51,432 bases of DNA, taken from assembly GCA_005885555.1 (NCBI GenBank), contig VAWN01000001.1, forward strand, positions 45,330 through 96,761. The letters run 5' to 3'. Made by a program: the position numbers and the translations under genes. This stretch comes from Actinomycetota bacterium. GTDB taxonomy: Bacteria > Actinomycetota > Actinomycetes > Mycobacteriales > Micromonosporaceae. Below the pieces are notes generated by a model. That model made no database searches. It saw only the letters and a program-made list of their open reading frames with translations, and was not told the DNA's origin. Positions 42,695-51,020 of the stretch are shown here, piece by piece (position 1 is the stretch's first letter; the number at the start of each line of letters is the position of its first letter).

Positions 42695-44988
42695 GCGACC
42701 CAGGCGGCGATCTGGGCTCTGGAGTTCAAGCCGAGCTTGCCGAGCAGGTGTTCGATATGTGACTCGGCGGTTCGGGTCGAGATGGTCAGGCGGCTGGCAA
42801 TCTCCCGGTTGGACAGGCCCTCGGCAACGAGGTGCGCGACCTGCAGTTCTCGTCGGGTCAGCTGAGGGCCCACAGTCCGCTGGTCCGGCTTGGCCTTCTC
42901 GCCGAGCGCAAATGTGGCTATGTCCTCGATCGGTATCCGGGTGCCCCGGCGGAATGCGTTGGTGTAGGCACGCTCGCCCAGCGCGAGCCGGGTGCGTCGT
43001 TCGCAGCTCTGCGTGGGATCGAGGAGGTACACCGCCGGCACCTTGGTGTTGACCGGTATGGCGAACGTGCGGCGGAGCTGGTGCAGCGCGCCCTGTAATG
43101 TGGCGGCCCGCCGGTGCTGCCCGGCCGCCTCGGTCGCCCAGCTCATCTGTTCGAGGGCGGGAAGCAGCGCCGCTGGCTGCGGCCCGCCCCGGCGCAGCCG
43201 GATCATCTCGCGGGTCAGTTCGATGGCCTGCTCGGCTTCGCCGCGCATCCAGGCCAGCCGACCCAGATTTGCGAGCGTGAAGGCTTGGATCCAGCGCTCC
43301 CCGTGAGCGCGGCAGATTGCCTGGGCACGGTTGGACGCTGCTGTCGTTGCGCCGACATCGCCCCGGAACATTCCGATGGTAGCCGTCGTGGTGTGTACCA
43401 GCGCCGCCCCTGCCCCGTCGCTCTCGCCGGCCTCCTCGAACAGGCGCAGGGCCTCCTCTCCCAGAGCCATCCCCCGGTCGAACTCGCCCTGAATCGTGGC
43501 CATGCTCTGCTGGCGCCCGACAATCCATGCCTCAAGGAGGCGGTCGCCGAACTGCGCGGCCATGGGACGGGCCTGGGCGAGCCAGTCGGCAGCGCGATCA
43601 CGTTCGTTTCGCACGATTGCGACGTACCCGGCGACCCATAGCGCTTTCGCCCGGAGCGCGCTCGGCTTCGTGTCCAGCGCGAGCACCCGGTCCAACCAGT
43701 ATCCGGCCTCGTTGGTAGGGCCCGAGTTCGTCCAGTAGAACCACAGCGCACCGGCCAACCGCGCGCCAAGTTCGGCGTCACCGGAGGACAGGTGGAATTC
43801 CAGCGCGGCGCGTATGTTGGCCCACTCCGCCTGCATCCGTGCGAGCCACGAAATCTGCTCAGGTCCGAACCATTCCCGCTCAGCGCGTTCGACGAGGTCC
43901 AGGTACCAGTCGGCATGCCGGCGGCGCACCGTCGCTTGGGTGTCCGTAGCGCGTAGGCGTTGCGCCCCGTACTGGCGCAGCGTGTCCAGCAGCCAGTACC
44001 GGACCTGCCCGGCCTGCGTCCGCACCTGCAGAATGGACTTGGCAACGAGCCCGTCGAGGACGCCGAAAACCGACTCCGGATCGACCCCGTCCACGGCGCA
44101 GACGTACGCCGCGGCAGCCAGGTCGAAGCGGCCCACGAACACCGACAGCCGCGCCCACATCGCCTGCTCCTGCGGCGTGCAAAGATCGAAGCTCCAGTCC
44201 ACCGTGGCACGCAGCGTGCGCTGGTGCCGTGCCCCGGTGCGGTGGCCGGCGTCGAGCACCGCGAACCGATCGTCCAGCCGATGCATGAGATGCTCGACAG
44301 ACAGGACCCGTAACCGGGTCGCCGCCAGTTCGATGGCCAACGGCAAGCCGTCCAACCGATGGCATATCGCGTTTACTAGCTGCGCATTCTCCGTCGTCAG
44401 GGCGAAGTGCGGTGATACCGCAGAAGCCCGGTCGGCGAACAGGTGCGCCGCCGCCACCGGCGTGCCGTTGCGCCCAGGAGCGCCATTCGACAGCCCCAGC
44501 GGCGCGACGACGAACACCCGCTCGTCACCTACCGCGAGAGCCTCTCTGCTCGTCGTCAGGATCCGCGCGGTTTCCACGTCGCGGAGCAGCGTCCCCACGA
44601 GTTCGGCGCAGCCCTGCGCCAGGTGCTCACAACCGTCCAGAATCAGCAGGGCTCGACGGTCCCGGAAGAACTCCCTCACCGCATCCAGCGGCGACCGGTC
44701 GACCAGATGGTGAACGCGCAGCGCCTGCGCGACGGCGTCGGCGACCAGGGCGTCGTCACGGATCTCGGCCAGCTCGACCAGCCAGGCACCGTCAGGCAGG
44801 CGGCGCCCCAGACCCGCCGCCGCCCGCAGCGCAAGCCGCGTCTTGCCGACGCCCGGGGTACCGGTCAGGGTCACCAGCCGCGCGGTCGATACCAGCCGCT
44901 GGATCTCGGCCAATTCGCTGCGGCGATCCACGAAACTCGTCATTTCGGAGGGCAAATTCCCGGCTCGCCGTAGCAGTTCCCTCGGCAC
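42655..44988 (-). CDS. LuxR-family regulator with NB-ARC-type ATPase (large ATP-binding type)
   Basis: A 777-residue protein from GTG 44988. The N-terminal ATPase has VTLTGTPGVGKTRLALRAAA (Walker A at residues 43-50), ALLILDGCEHLAQG (Walker B), ILTTSREALAVGDERVF (sensor) and HRLDGLPLAIELAATRLRVL (GLPLA motif). The central ~300 residues are helical TPR-like repeats. The C-terminus is a LuxR helix-turn-helix: LTRRELQVAHLVAEGLSNRE followed by IASRLTISTRTAESHIEHLL. This matches ATP-dependent STAND-type regulators. The target is unknown. It is less GGTACC-rich than its surroundings and has a slightly different look, which might mean transfer. Confidence 0.92.
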   Translation of the reverse strand: MPRELLRRAGNLPSEMTSFVDRRSELAEIQRLVSTARLVTLTGTPGVGKTRLALRAAAGLGRRLPDGAWLVELAEIRDDALVADAVAQALRVHHLVDRSPLDAVREFFRDRRALLILDGCEHLAQGCAELVGTLLRDVETARILTTSREALAVGDERVFVVAPLGLSNGAPGRNGTPVAAAHLFADRASAVSPHFALTTENAQLVNAICHRLDGLPLAIELAATRLRVLSVEHLMHRLDDRFAVLDAGHRTGARHQRTLRATVDWSFDLCTPQEQAMWARLSVFVGRFDLAAAAYVCAVDGVDPESVFGVLDGLVAKSILQVRTQAGQVRYWLLDTLRQYGAQRLRATDTQATVRRRHADWYLDLVERAEREWFGPEQISWLARMQAEWANIRAALEFHLSSGDAELGARLAGALWFYWTNSGPTNEAGYWLDRVLALDTKPSALRAKALWVAGYVAIVRNERDRAADWLAQARPMAAQFGDRLLEAWIVGRQQSMATIQGEFDRGMALGEEALRLFEEAGESDGAGAALVHTTTATIGMFRGDVGATTAASNRAQAICRAHGERWIQAFTLANLGRLAWMRGEAEQAIELTREMIRLRRGGPQPAALLPALEQMSWATEAAGQHRRAATLQGALHQLRRTFAIPVNTKVPAVYLLDPTQSCERRTRLALGERAYTNAFRRGTRIPIEDIATFALGEKAKPDQRTVGPQLTRRELQVAHLVAEGLSNREIASRLTISTRTAESHIEHLLGKLGLNSRAQIAAWVAHSLQDRPTPPTS

Positions 44989-45194
44989 TCCGTCAGATTA
45001 CGTGCGGCCGGCGACGCCTTGGCAAGCGCTGCGCTCGCCGTGGACCGGGGCGCCGTCGAGGTTCAACACGATGCCGAGGAAGTGGATCGGTGCAGCCGCC
45101 GTCGAGCGATACCGGCGGCGGTAAACCGAATCCCCGGCTGGCGCGTCATCTTCCCGCCGACACCACGCGACGGATCGGCCTCAGGAGGACCACA

Positions 45195-45941
45195 ATGAGG
45201 ATGCGCCGGGTACCACTGTTTCTGTTTGTCGTGGCGGCGTTCACCGCTGGCGGCTGCACCCGGCCTGGCCCGGCCGGCCCGGGCGAGGGCGGCGCAGCGC
45301 CAGCGCCTTCCGCGAGCACGTCGGCCACCGGGGGTGCCAAGCCGACCGGGCCAGCGCTGCCGACCGAGCCCGCGCTGCCGGCCAGCGAGCCGACGGCGCC
45401 CGGTCTGGAGTACCGGGTCAGCTACGACTGGGGTGTGCCGTCGAACAGGGTCACGGTCACCCACCCGCTGACCCCGCCCATCGCCTGGCCGCCGGAACCT
45501 CCGCTGCCGTATCTGGTGGCCATCTACGTGGGCGACCACCCCGAGGGGAACCCGAAGTATGGGCGGATCTCGTTCTACTTCCGTGGTGCCTTCCCGTCGT
45601 ACAACTTCCAGTACGTCCGGCAGGTGCTCAGCGAAGGCCGGGGCGCGCCAATCTCGTTGGAGGGCAACAGCTTCCTGCGGATCCAGTTCGTGGACGCACA
45701 GACGCGGGACCTGGCCGGCCATTCCACGATCAAGGTGTCGCCACATTCGCACATCGGCTTCCCGAGCCTGAAGAGCTACGGCTTCGGTGGTGACTTCGAG
45801 GGGTACGTGACCTATGGGCTCGGTACCCAGGTGGCACCCGACAGCGATCAGGTACTTGCCATCCGCACCGGCGAGCTGAGGAAGCCGGACGGATCGGGGG
45901 GCTTCTACTACGTCGTCCACGTCGACGTGCAGAACGGCTGA
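45195..45941 (+). CDS. AMIN-like domain lipoprotein
   Basis: A 248-residue protein from ATG 45195, with AGGAGG at 45183-45188. The signal peptide MRMRRVPLFLFVVAAFTAGG is followed by the lipobox Cys (TAGGC), so it is a lipoprotein. A Pro/Ser/Ala linker leads to a ~150-residue domain: LEYRVSYDWGVPSNRVTVTH, YGRISFYFRGAFPSYNFQYV, and GEGRGAPISLEGNSFLRIQF-like sequence. This is the AMIN-like domain of actinobacterial lipoproteins, a beta-sandwich thought to bind cell wall components. It lies six bases before the convergent end of the hybrid kinase gene. Confidence 0.85.
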   Translation: MRMRRVPLFLFVVAAFTAGGCTRPGPAGPGEGGAAPAPSASTSATGGAKPTGPALPTEPALPASEPTAPGLEYRVSYDWGVPSNRVTVTHPLTPPIAWPPEPPLPYLVAIYVGDHPEGNPKYGRISFYFRGAFPSYNFQYVRQVLSEGRGAPISLEGNSFLRIQFVDAQTRDLAGHSTIKVSPHSHIGFPSLKSYGFGGDFEGYVTYGLGTQVAPDSDQVLAIRTGELRKPDGSGGFYYVVHVDVQNG

Positions 45942-45947
45942 CCCGGC

Positions 45948-48900
45948 TCACCCCGCCGGACGGGGCTGGTCGAGCAGAGCGCGTACCCGGCGCAGGAGCG
46001 CGTCTTCGGAGAACGGCTTGTTCAGCAGCGACGCGCCGACGAGCCGCTCCTGTGTCAGGTACCCGTCGGTGTAGCCGGACATGTAGAGCACCCGGCTGTC
46101 GGGCCGGACCTCCCGTAACTGTGCGACGAACTGCAGGCCGCCCATCCGCGGCATCACCACGTCGGTGATGACGAGGTCGATCGGCCCCTTGTGCCCGTGC
46201 GCCACCAGCAGCGCGTGGTACCCGTCCTCGGCCTCCAGCACCAGGTACCCCTGGCCCATCAGGAACCGCCGGGTGATCGCGCGTACGCGGTCGTCGTCCT
46301 CGACGAGCAGGATCGTCTCCGACCCGCCGCCCGGCGACTGGTGCGCCGGCGTCTGCGGCTCGGTCTGGCTGTCGGCAGGCGCTGCGGGAAGGTAGATGTC
46401 GACGGTGGTGCCCTGGCCCGGCGCGCTCGTCAGGTTGATCTGGCCGCCGCTGTCCTGCACGATCCCGAACACCGTGGCCAGCCCCAGGCCGGTGCCCTTG
46501 CCCCGCGGCTTGGTGGTGAAGAACGGTTCGAAGACGTTGGCCTGGATCGCCTCGTCCATGCCGACACCGGTGTCGCGGACGCGGAGCATGACGTAGTCGC
46601 CCGGGGGCACGTCCACCAGCCGGCCGGCGTGGTCGCTGTCGAGGCGGGCGTTGGCGGTCTCGATGGTGAGCACGCCACCGTCGGGCATCGCGTCACGGGC
46701 GTTCGCGGCGAGATTGAAGATGACCTGCTCGACGAGACCGTCGTCGGCCCAGACCGGTACCACGTCCCGGGCCAGCCGCCCGGCCAGCTCGATGTCCTCG
46801 CCGATCAGCCGCTGGAGCATGGCCTGCACGTTCGCCACGGCCTGGTTGAGGTCGAGCCGGCGCGGATGCAGGACCTGCTGGTGGGTGAAGGCCAGCAGCT
46901 GGTTGGTCAGGTTGGCGGCGCGCCGGCCGGCGTAGCGGATGTCCTCGATCTCGGGCCGCCGCGGATCGCCGGGGGTGAGCACCCGCAGCAGCGTCTCGCA
47001 GTTGCCGTTGATGACGGTGAGCAGGTTGTTGAAGTCGTGCGCGACGCCACCGGCGAGCCGGCCGATCGCCTCCATCTTCTGCGCGTGCCGCAGTTGTGTC
47101 TCCAGGCTGGCCTGACGCTGCTCGGCCCGCTCACGTTCGGTCATCTGCTCGGTGAGGATCCGGTTGGCGGTAGCCAGTTCGGCGGTACGCTCGGCCACCC
47201 GGTGTTCGAGTTCGGCGTGCGCGCGTTCGAGCCGGCGGCGCCCGTCCTCCACGGCGGCGAAGGCCCGCCGTTCCCGCTGCACGAACAGCACGCCCCGCAG
47301 CGCGCTGCTCACCTGCTCCTGCATCGCCTGGTAGAGCCAGCCGAGCCGCGGGCCCAGCTCGAACAGGACAAAGCCGAGCTGCCCCTCGACCACGACCAGC
47401 GGTAGTGCCACGATGCTGGACGGCGCGGGCCGGTCGAGGTCGTAGGGGGTCAGGCGGGTGGCGGGGAACGGCGCCGGGTCGATGTCCTCCCGGCGCGCGC
47501 CGTTCTCGTAGGCGAGGACGACGCGCGCGGTCGAACGGTCGTCGGCCGCGTCCGGGTCGTCACCGAACCCGTCGACGGACGTGTACACGGCCACGTGGCA
47601 GCCGGGGATGCCGAACCGGGGCAGTTCGGCGACCAGCGCGGCGCACAGTTCCTCAAGGTCACGGGCGGCGATGAGACGGTACCCGGCCTCGCGTACCGTC
47701 TGGTTGCGCTTCTCGTCGAGCATGTGCCGGTATTCGCCGAAGCGCTCGGTCGTCTCGCCGATCAGCAGCTGCATCCGCAGCCACAGGTCTTCGATGAAAC
47801 CGGTGTCGGCCAGGCAGGCGTTGGCGAGCGGGCGCAGCCCGACCAGCGCCCGCCACCACCGGGTCGGCTCACAGCCGGCGCGGGCACTGGCGCGGACGTA
47901 CTCGTCGAGCAGCGGCAGGAACCCGGCCTCGGTGCTGTCTGCAACGTCGTCGAGGAAGGTCGCCACAAGCCGTGTCGCCCACTGGTCCGGCAGGCTTGCT
48001 GCGCCGGTACCGAGTGCCGCGCGTAGCTGCGCGGCGACCGCGTCGGGCCCGTCGGCCGGTTCCCTGACCACGATCCGCTCCCGACCGGCGGGCGCCGCGT
48101 CCGCATGGGTGGCGAGGAAGCATCCGCACGAGCGGCGCACGACCAGCTCCGTCGGGACGGTCTGCACCGCCGGTGCCGGCTCGCCGCGGGCCAGGGCGAG
48201 AGCGATCTCCAGCGCCCTGCGGCCCATCTGCGCGAACGGCGCCTTGACCGTGGTGAGTTCGACGGTACCGGCGTTGATGTTCACCCGGCGGGACGCCGCG
48301 GAGACCAGCTCGTGGCCCCCGGCGTCCTCGTACCCGAGGTCATGGGTGCGGATGTTGGCCCGGTTGTCGAAGCCGACCACCGCCACGTCGGCCGGGGACC
48401 GGATACCGGCCGCCTCCAACGCGGCCAGGACGCCCAGCGCCAGGTCGTCGTTCGCAGCGGCGATCGCGCCGGGCGGCTCGGCGAGCCGGTCGAGCATCTT
48501 GCCGACGGCCTCGGCGGCGATGTCGGGATCCCAGTTCCAGTCTCCCGGCGCCGTGATGACATCGGGGTCGACCGCCAGCCCGTGCGCGCGGAGGGCGTCG
48601 AGGTAGCCCTGGTACCGCTGCTGCGCGCCGCCGTGGTTCTCCGGCCCCCGGACGAACCCGATCCGGCGCTGGCCGTGCACGTCGATGAGGTGGCCCACCG
48701 CCTCCGCCATGCCACCCCGGTCGTCCATCCGTACCGTCGGCCAGCCGGCCACCGGCCGCTCAACGCAGACGATCGGCACCGGCTCGTACCGCCGCACGAA
48801 CCGCTCCAGTTCGGCATCGGACAGCAGCAGGCCGATCCGCGTCGTCCAGATCACCAGCGCATCGACGCGCTCGCCGGACACCAGGTCGTAGATCGCGTTG

Positions 48901-49088
48901 GACCTGCGGATCAGGCTGTCCGGGTGCCCCTGCTCGGTACCCACGAAGCAGATCAGGTCGCAGCCGGCCGCCCGGGCGGCGTCGCTGACGCCCAGCCACT
49001 GCTCCTCGCTGTTCTCCAGGACCGGGCCGGTGGTCACCATTCCAATGACCGGCCGCGATCCGGACCGCTGCGCTGACCGAGGATCCAT
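45948..49088 (-). CDS. Hybrid histidine kinase with LacI-like sensor domain and receiver
   Basis: A 1046-residue soluble protein from ATG 49088. Residues about 12-325 form a LacI/PurR-type ligand-binding domain without the HTH: VIGMVTTGPVLENSEEQWLG, VDALVIWTTRIGLLLS, RRIGFVRGPENHGGAQQRYQ, PGAIAAANDDLALGVLAALE, VAVVGFDNRANIRTHDLGYE. A helical and GAF-like middle part and a coiled coil (about 625-665) follow. Then HisKA (AIGRLAGGVAHDFNNLLTVI, phospho-acceptor His684), HATPase (VIFNLAANARDAMPDGG; GTGLGLATVFGIV), and a C-terminal receiver with Asp976 (DLVITDVVMPRMGG). No membrane segment exists, so it senses a cytoplasmic, probably sugar-like ligand. The phosphorelay output is not encoded nearby. 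Confidence 0.9.
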   Translation of the reverse strand: MDPRSAQRSGSRPVIGMVTTGPVLENSEEQWLGVSDAARAAGCDLICFVGTEQGHPDSLIRRSNAIYDLVSGERVDALVIWTTRIGLLLSDAELERFVRRYEPVPIVCVERPVAGWPTVRMDDRGGMAEAVGHLIDVHGQRRIGFVRGPENHGGAQQRYQGYLDALRAHGLAVDPDVITAPGDWNWDPDIAAEAVGKMLDRLAEPPGAIAAANDDLALGVLAALEAAGIRSPADVAVVGFDNRANIRTHDLGYEDAGGHELVSAASRRVNINAGTVELTTVKAPFAQMGRRALEIALALARGEPAPAVQTVPTELVVRRSCGCFLATHADAAPAGRERIVVREPADGPDAVAAQLRAALGTGAASLPDQWATRLVATFLDDVADSTEAGFLPLLDEYVRASARAGCEPTRWWRALVGLRPLANACLADTGFIEDLWLRMQLLIGETTERFGEYRHMLDEKRNQTVREAGYRLIAARDLEELCAALVAELPRFGIPGCHVAVYTSVDGFGDDPDAADDRSTARVVLAYENGARREDIDPAPFPATRLTPYDLDRPAPSSIVALPLVVVEGQLGFVLFELGPRLGWLYQAMQEQVSSALRGVLFVQRERRAFAAVEDGRRRLERAHAELEHRVAERTAELATANRILTEQMTERERAEQRQASLETQLRHAQKMEAIGRLAGGVAHDFNNLLTVINGNCETLLRVLTPGDPRRPEIEDIRYAGRRAANLTNQLLAFTHQQVLHPRRLDLNQAVANVQAMLQRLIGEDIELAGRLARDVVPVWADDGLVEQVIFNLAANARDAMPDGGVLTIETANARLDSDHAGRLVDVPPGDYVMLRVRDTGVGMDEAIQANVFEPFFTTKPRGKGTGLGLATVFGIVQDSGGQINLTSAPGQGTTVDIYLPAAPADSQTEPQTPAHQSPGGGSETILLVEDDDRVRAITRRFLMGQGYLVLEAEDGYHALLVAHGHKGPIDLVITDVVMPRMGGLQFVAQLREVRPDSRVLYMSGYTDGYLTQERLVGASLLNKPFSEDALLRRVRALLDQPRPAG

Positions 49089-49110
49089 CGTCCCCTAACC
49101 GACTGTTCCG

Positions 49111-49126
49111 GCCTGACCCGTCAGGC
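49111..49126. promoter_or_regulatory. 16-bp palindrome upstream of the hybrid kinase
   Basis: GCCTGAC and GTCAGGC are perfect inverted 7-base arms with a 2-base centre, ending 22 bases before the kinase start codon on the minus strand. It has the form of an operator; no binding protein is known. Confidence 0.5.
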
Positions 49127-49367
49127 GACGGTACCGGCGGCGGTGTCCGGCCCACAATGGCCTTCCGTATCGCGTTGGCCCAGGCCGCGACGACCCATTT
49201 GAGGCACGCGCCGATTCACACCGGCGGGGTGAGGCGACGTCGGCGCCGGCAATCCACATTCGACGATGACCGGATGAGACTCCCCGGAGCTCACCACGGC
49301 TAGCGATGACCCGAAGGACGATCACCCGACATGAACGGTCACTCGTTCGGAATGGGGCGCGAAAACG

Positions 49368-49907
49368 ATGCTCATCAAACCGACCGCATGGCGGCTGGCT
49401 CTGTTCCTATGCGCTCTCCCGTTGACAATCGCGGCCTGCGCCAAGGGTGGGAGCCCTGCGCCGGCCGGTACCAGCCCGGCGTGGTCGGCCTCGTCCGCCG
49501 CCCCGGCCCCGGTGTCCGACGCCGCGGTGTGCGCCGATGCCGGCGCGCTGCGCGCGTCGTGGGACAAGTTGAAGAACGTCACGATAGCGCGCGGCCTGGC
49601 CGACGAGATCAAGTCTGACCTCAACGGGATGAAGAGCGCGCTGGCGACGTTCGTCAACGACGCGCATGGCCGGTGGCAGGCCCAGACCGACACAGTGAAG
49701 GCCGCTCTTGCGGCGCTCGGGACCGCGGTCGACGAGTTGGTCGCGAACCCTGGTCCCGCGACGGTGGCGGCCGTACAGGCGGCGCGTGTCGGGGTCAACG
49801 CCGCGGTACAGAACCTCCTGGACGCGCCGGGTCTCAGCTGTCCCAGCGGATCATCATCACCCGGCGGGTCATCATCGCCCGGCGGGTCGGCGTCCCCGAG
49901 CGGGTGA
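49368..49907 (+). CDS. Small secreted lipoprotein with helical domain
   Basis: A 179-residue protein from ATG 49368. The signal peptide WRLALFLCALPLTIAACAKG contains a lipobox ending in Cys24 (IAAC), so it is lipid-anchored. A Ser/Ala/Pro linker precedes a ~110-residue alpha-helical domain (ALRASWDKLKNVTIARGLAD, LATFVNDAHGRWQAQTDTVK) with two Cys (near residues 54 and 161) that may pair. The C-terminus is Ser/Gly/Pro repeats (SSSPGGSSSPGGSASPSG). No function can be assigned; similar small lipoproteins are common in Micromonosporaceae-type genomes. Confidence 0.78.
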   Translation: MLIKPTAWRLALFLCALPLTIAACAKGGSPAPAGTSPAWSASSAAPAPVSDAAVCADAGALRASWDKLKNVTIARGLADEIKSDLNGMKSALATFVNDAHGRWQAQTDTVKAALAALGTAVDELVANPGPATVAAVQAARVGVNAAVQNLLDAPGLSCPSGSSSPGGSSSPGGSASPSG

Positions 49908-49967
49908 CCGGTCGCCGACCCGGGTCCGGCCGACCTGACCGGGCGGTCCGGGCGCCAGAATGGCGTT

Positions 49968-51020
49968 GTGGAGATCCGCATCCTGGGTCCGCTCGAAGTG
50001 GTCGACGGGCAGGGTTCGTCGGCGAAGCTCGGTGGCCGCAAGCAGCGGATCGTGCTGGCCGCGCTCGCGCTGCGCGCCGGCGCGACGGTGTCCGCGGACC
50101 GGCTGGTCGACCTGGTGTGGGGCGACCGGCCACCGACGCAGCCCGAGGCGACGCTCCAGGTGTACCTGTCCAACCTGCGCAAGCTGTTCAGCAACGGTGC
50201 CGCGCGGGTGGTCCGGCGGGCACCGGGGTACCGGCTCGAACTCGGGCCGTGGGTGCTCGACCGGGACCGGTTCGGCGCGCTGGTCGACGAGGGCCGCGAG
50301 GCACAGCGCCGCGGCGATCTGGTCGACGCGCTCGACCGGTTCGAGACCGCGAACGGGCTGTGGCGCGGAACGCTCGCCGCCGACCTGTCCGACGAACCGT
50401 TCGTGCGGGCGGCGGCCGTTGAAGCGGACGAGCGCCGTCGCGAGGTGCTCGGCCTGACCTACGGGACCCTGCTCGCGCTGGGCCGGCACGGCGAGGCGGT
50501 CGCCGCCCTGGAGGGCCTGTGCGCCGAGGATCCCGGCCAGGAGCGGATGTGGGAACTGCTGATGCTCGCGCTGTACCGGTCCGGACGGGCAGCCGAGGCG
50601 CTGCGGACCTTCCACCGCGCCCGCGAGGCGCTCGCCGAGTTCGGCCTCGACCCGACGCCCGCGCTCGTCTCGATGCAGTCGCGCATCCTCGCGCACGATC
50701 CGGCGCTGGGCGCGGCGCCGGCCGCGCCCCCGCCGAGCACGCCGTCCCTGCTGGGCCGCGACGCGCTGGTCGGCCGGGTCGCCGGGGTGATCGAGAAGCT
50801 CACCGGGGTGCGGTACGCGTCGACGCAGACCTGGATGATCCTGCGCCAGCGGTTGGGCTGGACCCGACAGCGGCCCGCGCGGCGCGCTGCCGAGCGCGAC
50901 GACGCGGCGATCGAGGCCTGGGTGAAGCGGGACTGGCCCAGGATCAAAAGGGGGCCCGTCGGCGAGGCGCCTGGATCGTCTTCCAGGACGAATCCGGGTT
51001 CTCCCTCCTCCCGGCGGTGA
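49968..51020 (+). CDS. AfsR/SARP-family regulator truncated by a transposase remnant
   Basis: From GTG 49968. Residues 1-92 are the OmpR-like winged helix of SARPs (MEIRILGPLEVVDGQGSSAK, LVDLVWGDRPPTQPEATLQV). Residues about 97-244 are the bacterial transcriptional activation (BTAD) domain (YRSGRAAEALRTFHRAREAL, FGLDPTPALVSMQSRILAHD). The sequence then begins an NB-ARC module (SLLGRDALVGRVAG) but switches at about residue 273 into IS630 transposase sequence (VIEKLTGVRYAS and onward) and ends after 350 residues in a frame-shifted tail. The ATPase and TPR parts expected for an AfsR-type protein are missing. A short SARP can work with only these two domains, so residual activity is possible. Confidence 0.82.
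   Translation: MEIRILGPLEVVDGQGSSAKLGGRKQRIVLAALALRAGATVSADRLVDLVWGDRPPTQPEATLQVYLSNLRKLFSNGAARVVRRAPGYRLELGPWVLDRDRFGALVDEGREAQRRGDLVDALDRFETANGLWRGTLAADLSDEPFVRAAAVEADERRREVLGLTYGTLLALGRHGEAVAALEGLCAEDPGQERMWELLMLALYRSGRAAEALRTFHRAREALAEFGLDPTPALVSMQSRILAHDPALGAAPAAPPPSTPSLLGRDALVGRVAGVIEKLTGVRYASTQTWMILRQRLGWTRQRPARRAAERDDAAIEAWVKRDWPRIKRGPVGEAPGSSSRTNPGSPSSRR

Noticed and set aside
45948-49088. LacI-type transcriptional repressor
   Set aside because: The LacI-like part begins at the ligand-binding domain without a helix-turn-helix, and the rest is a histidine kinase with a receiver.
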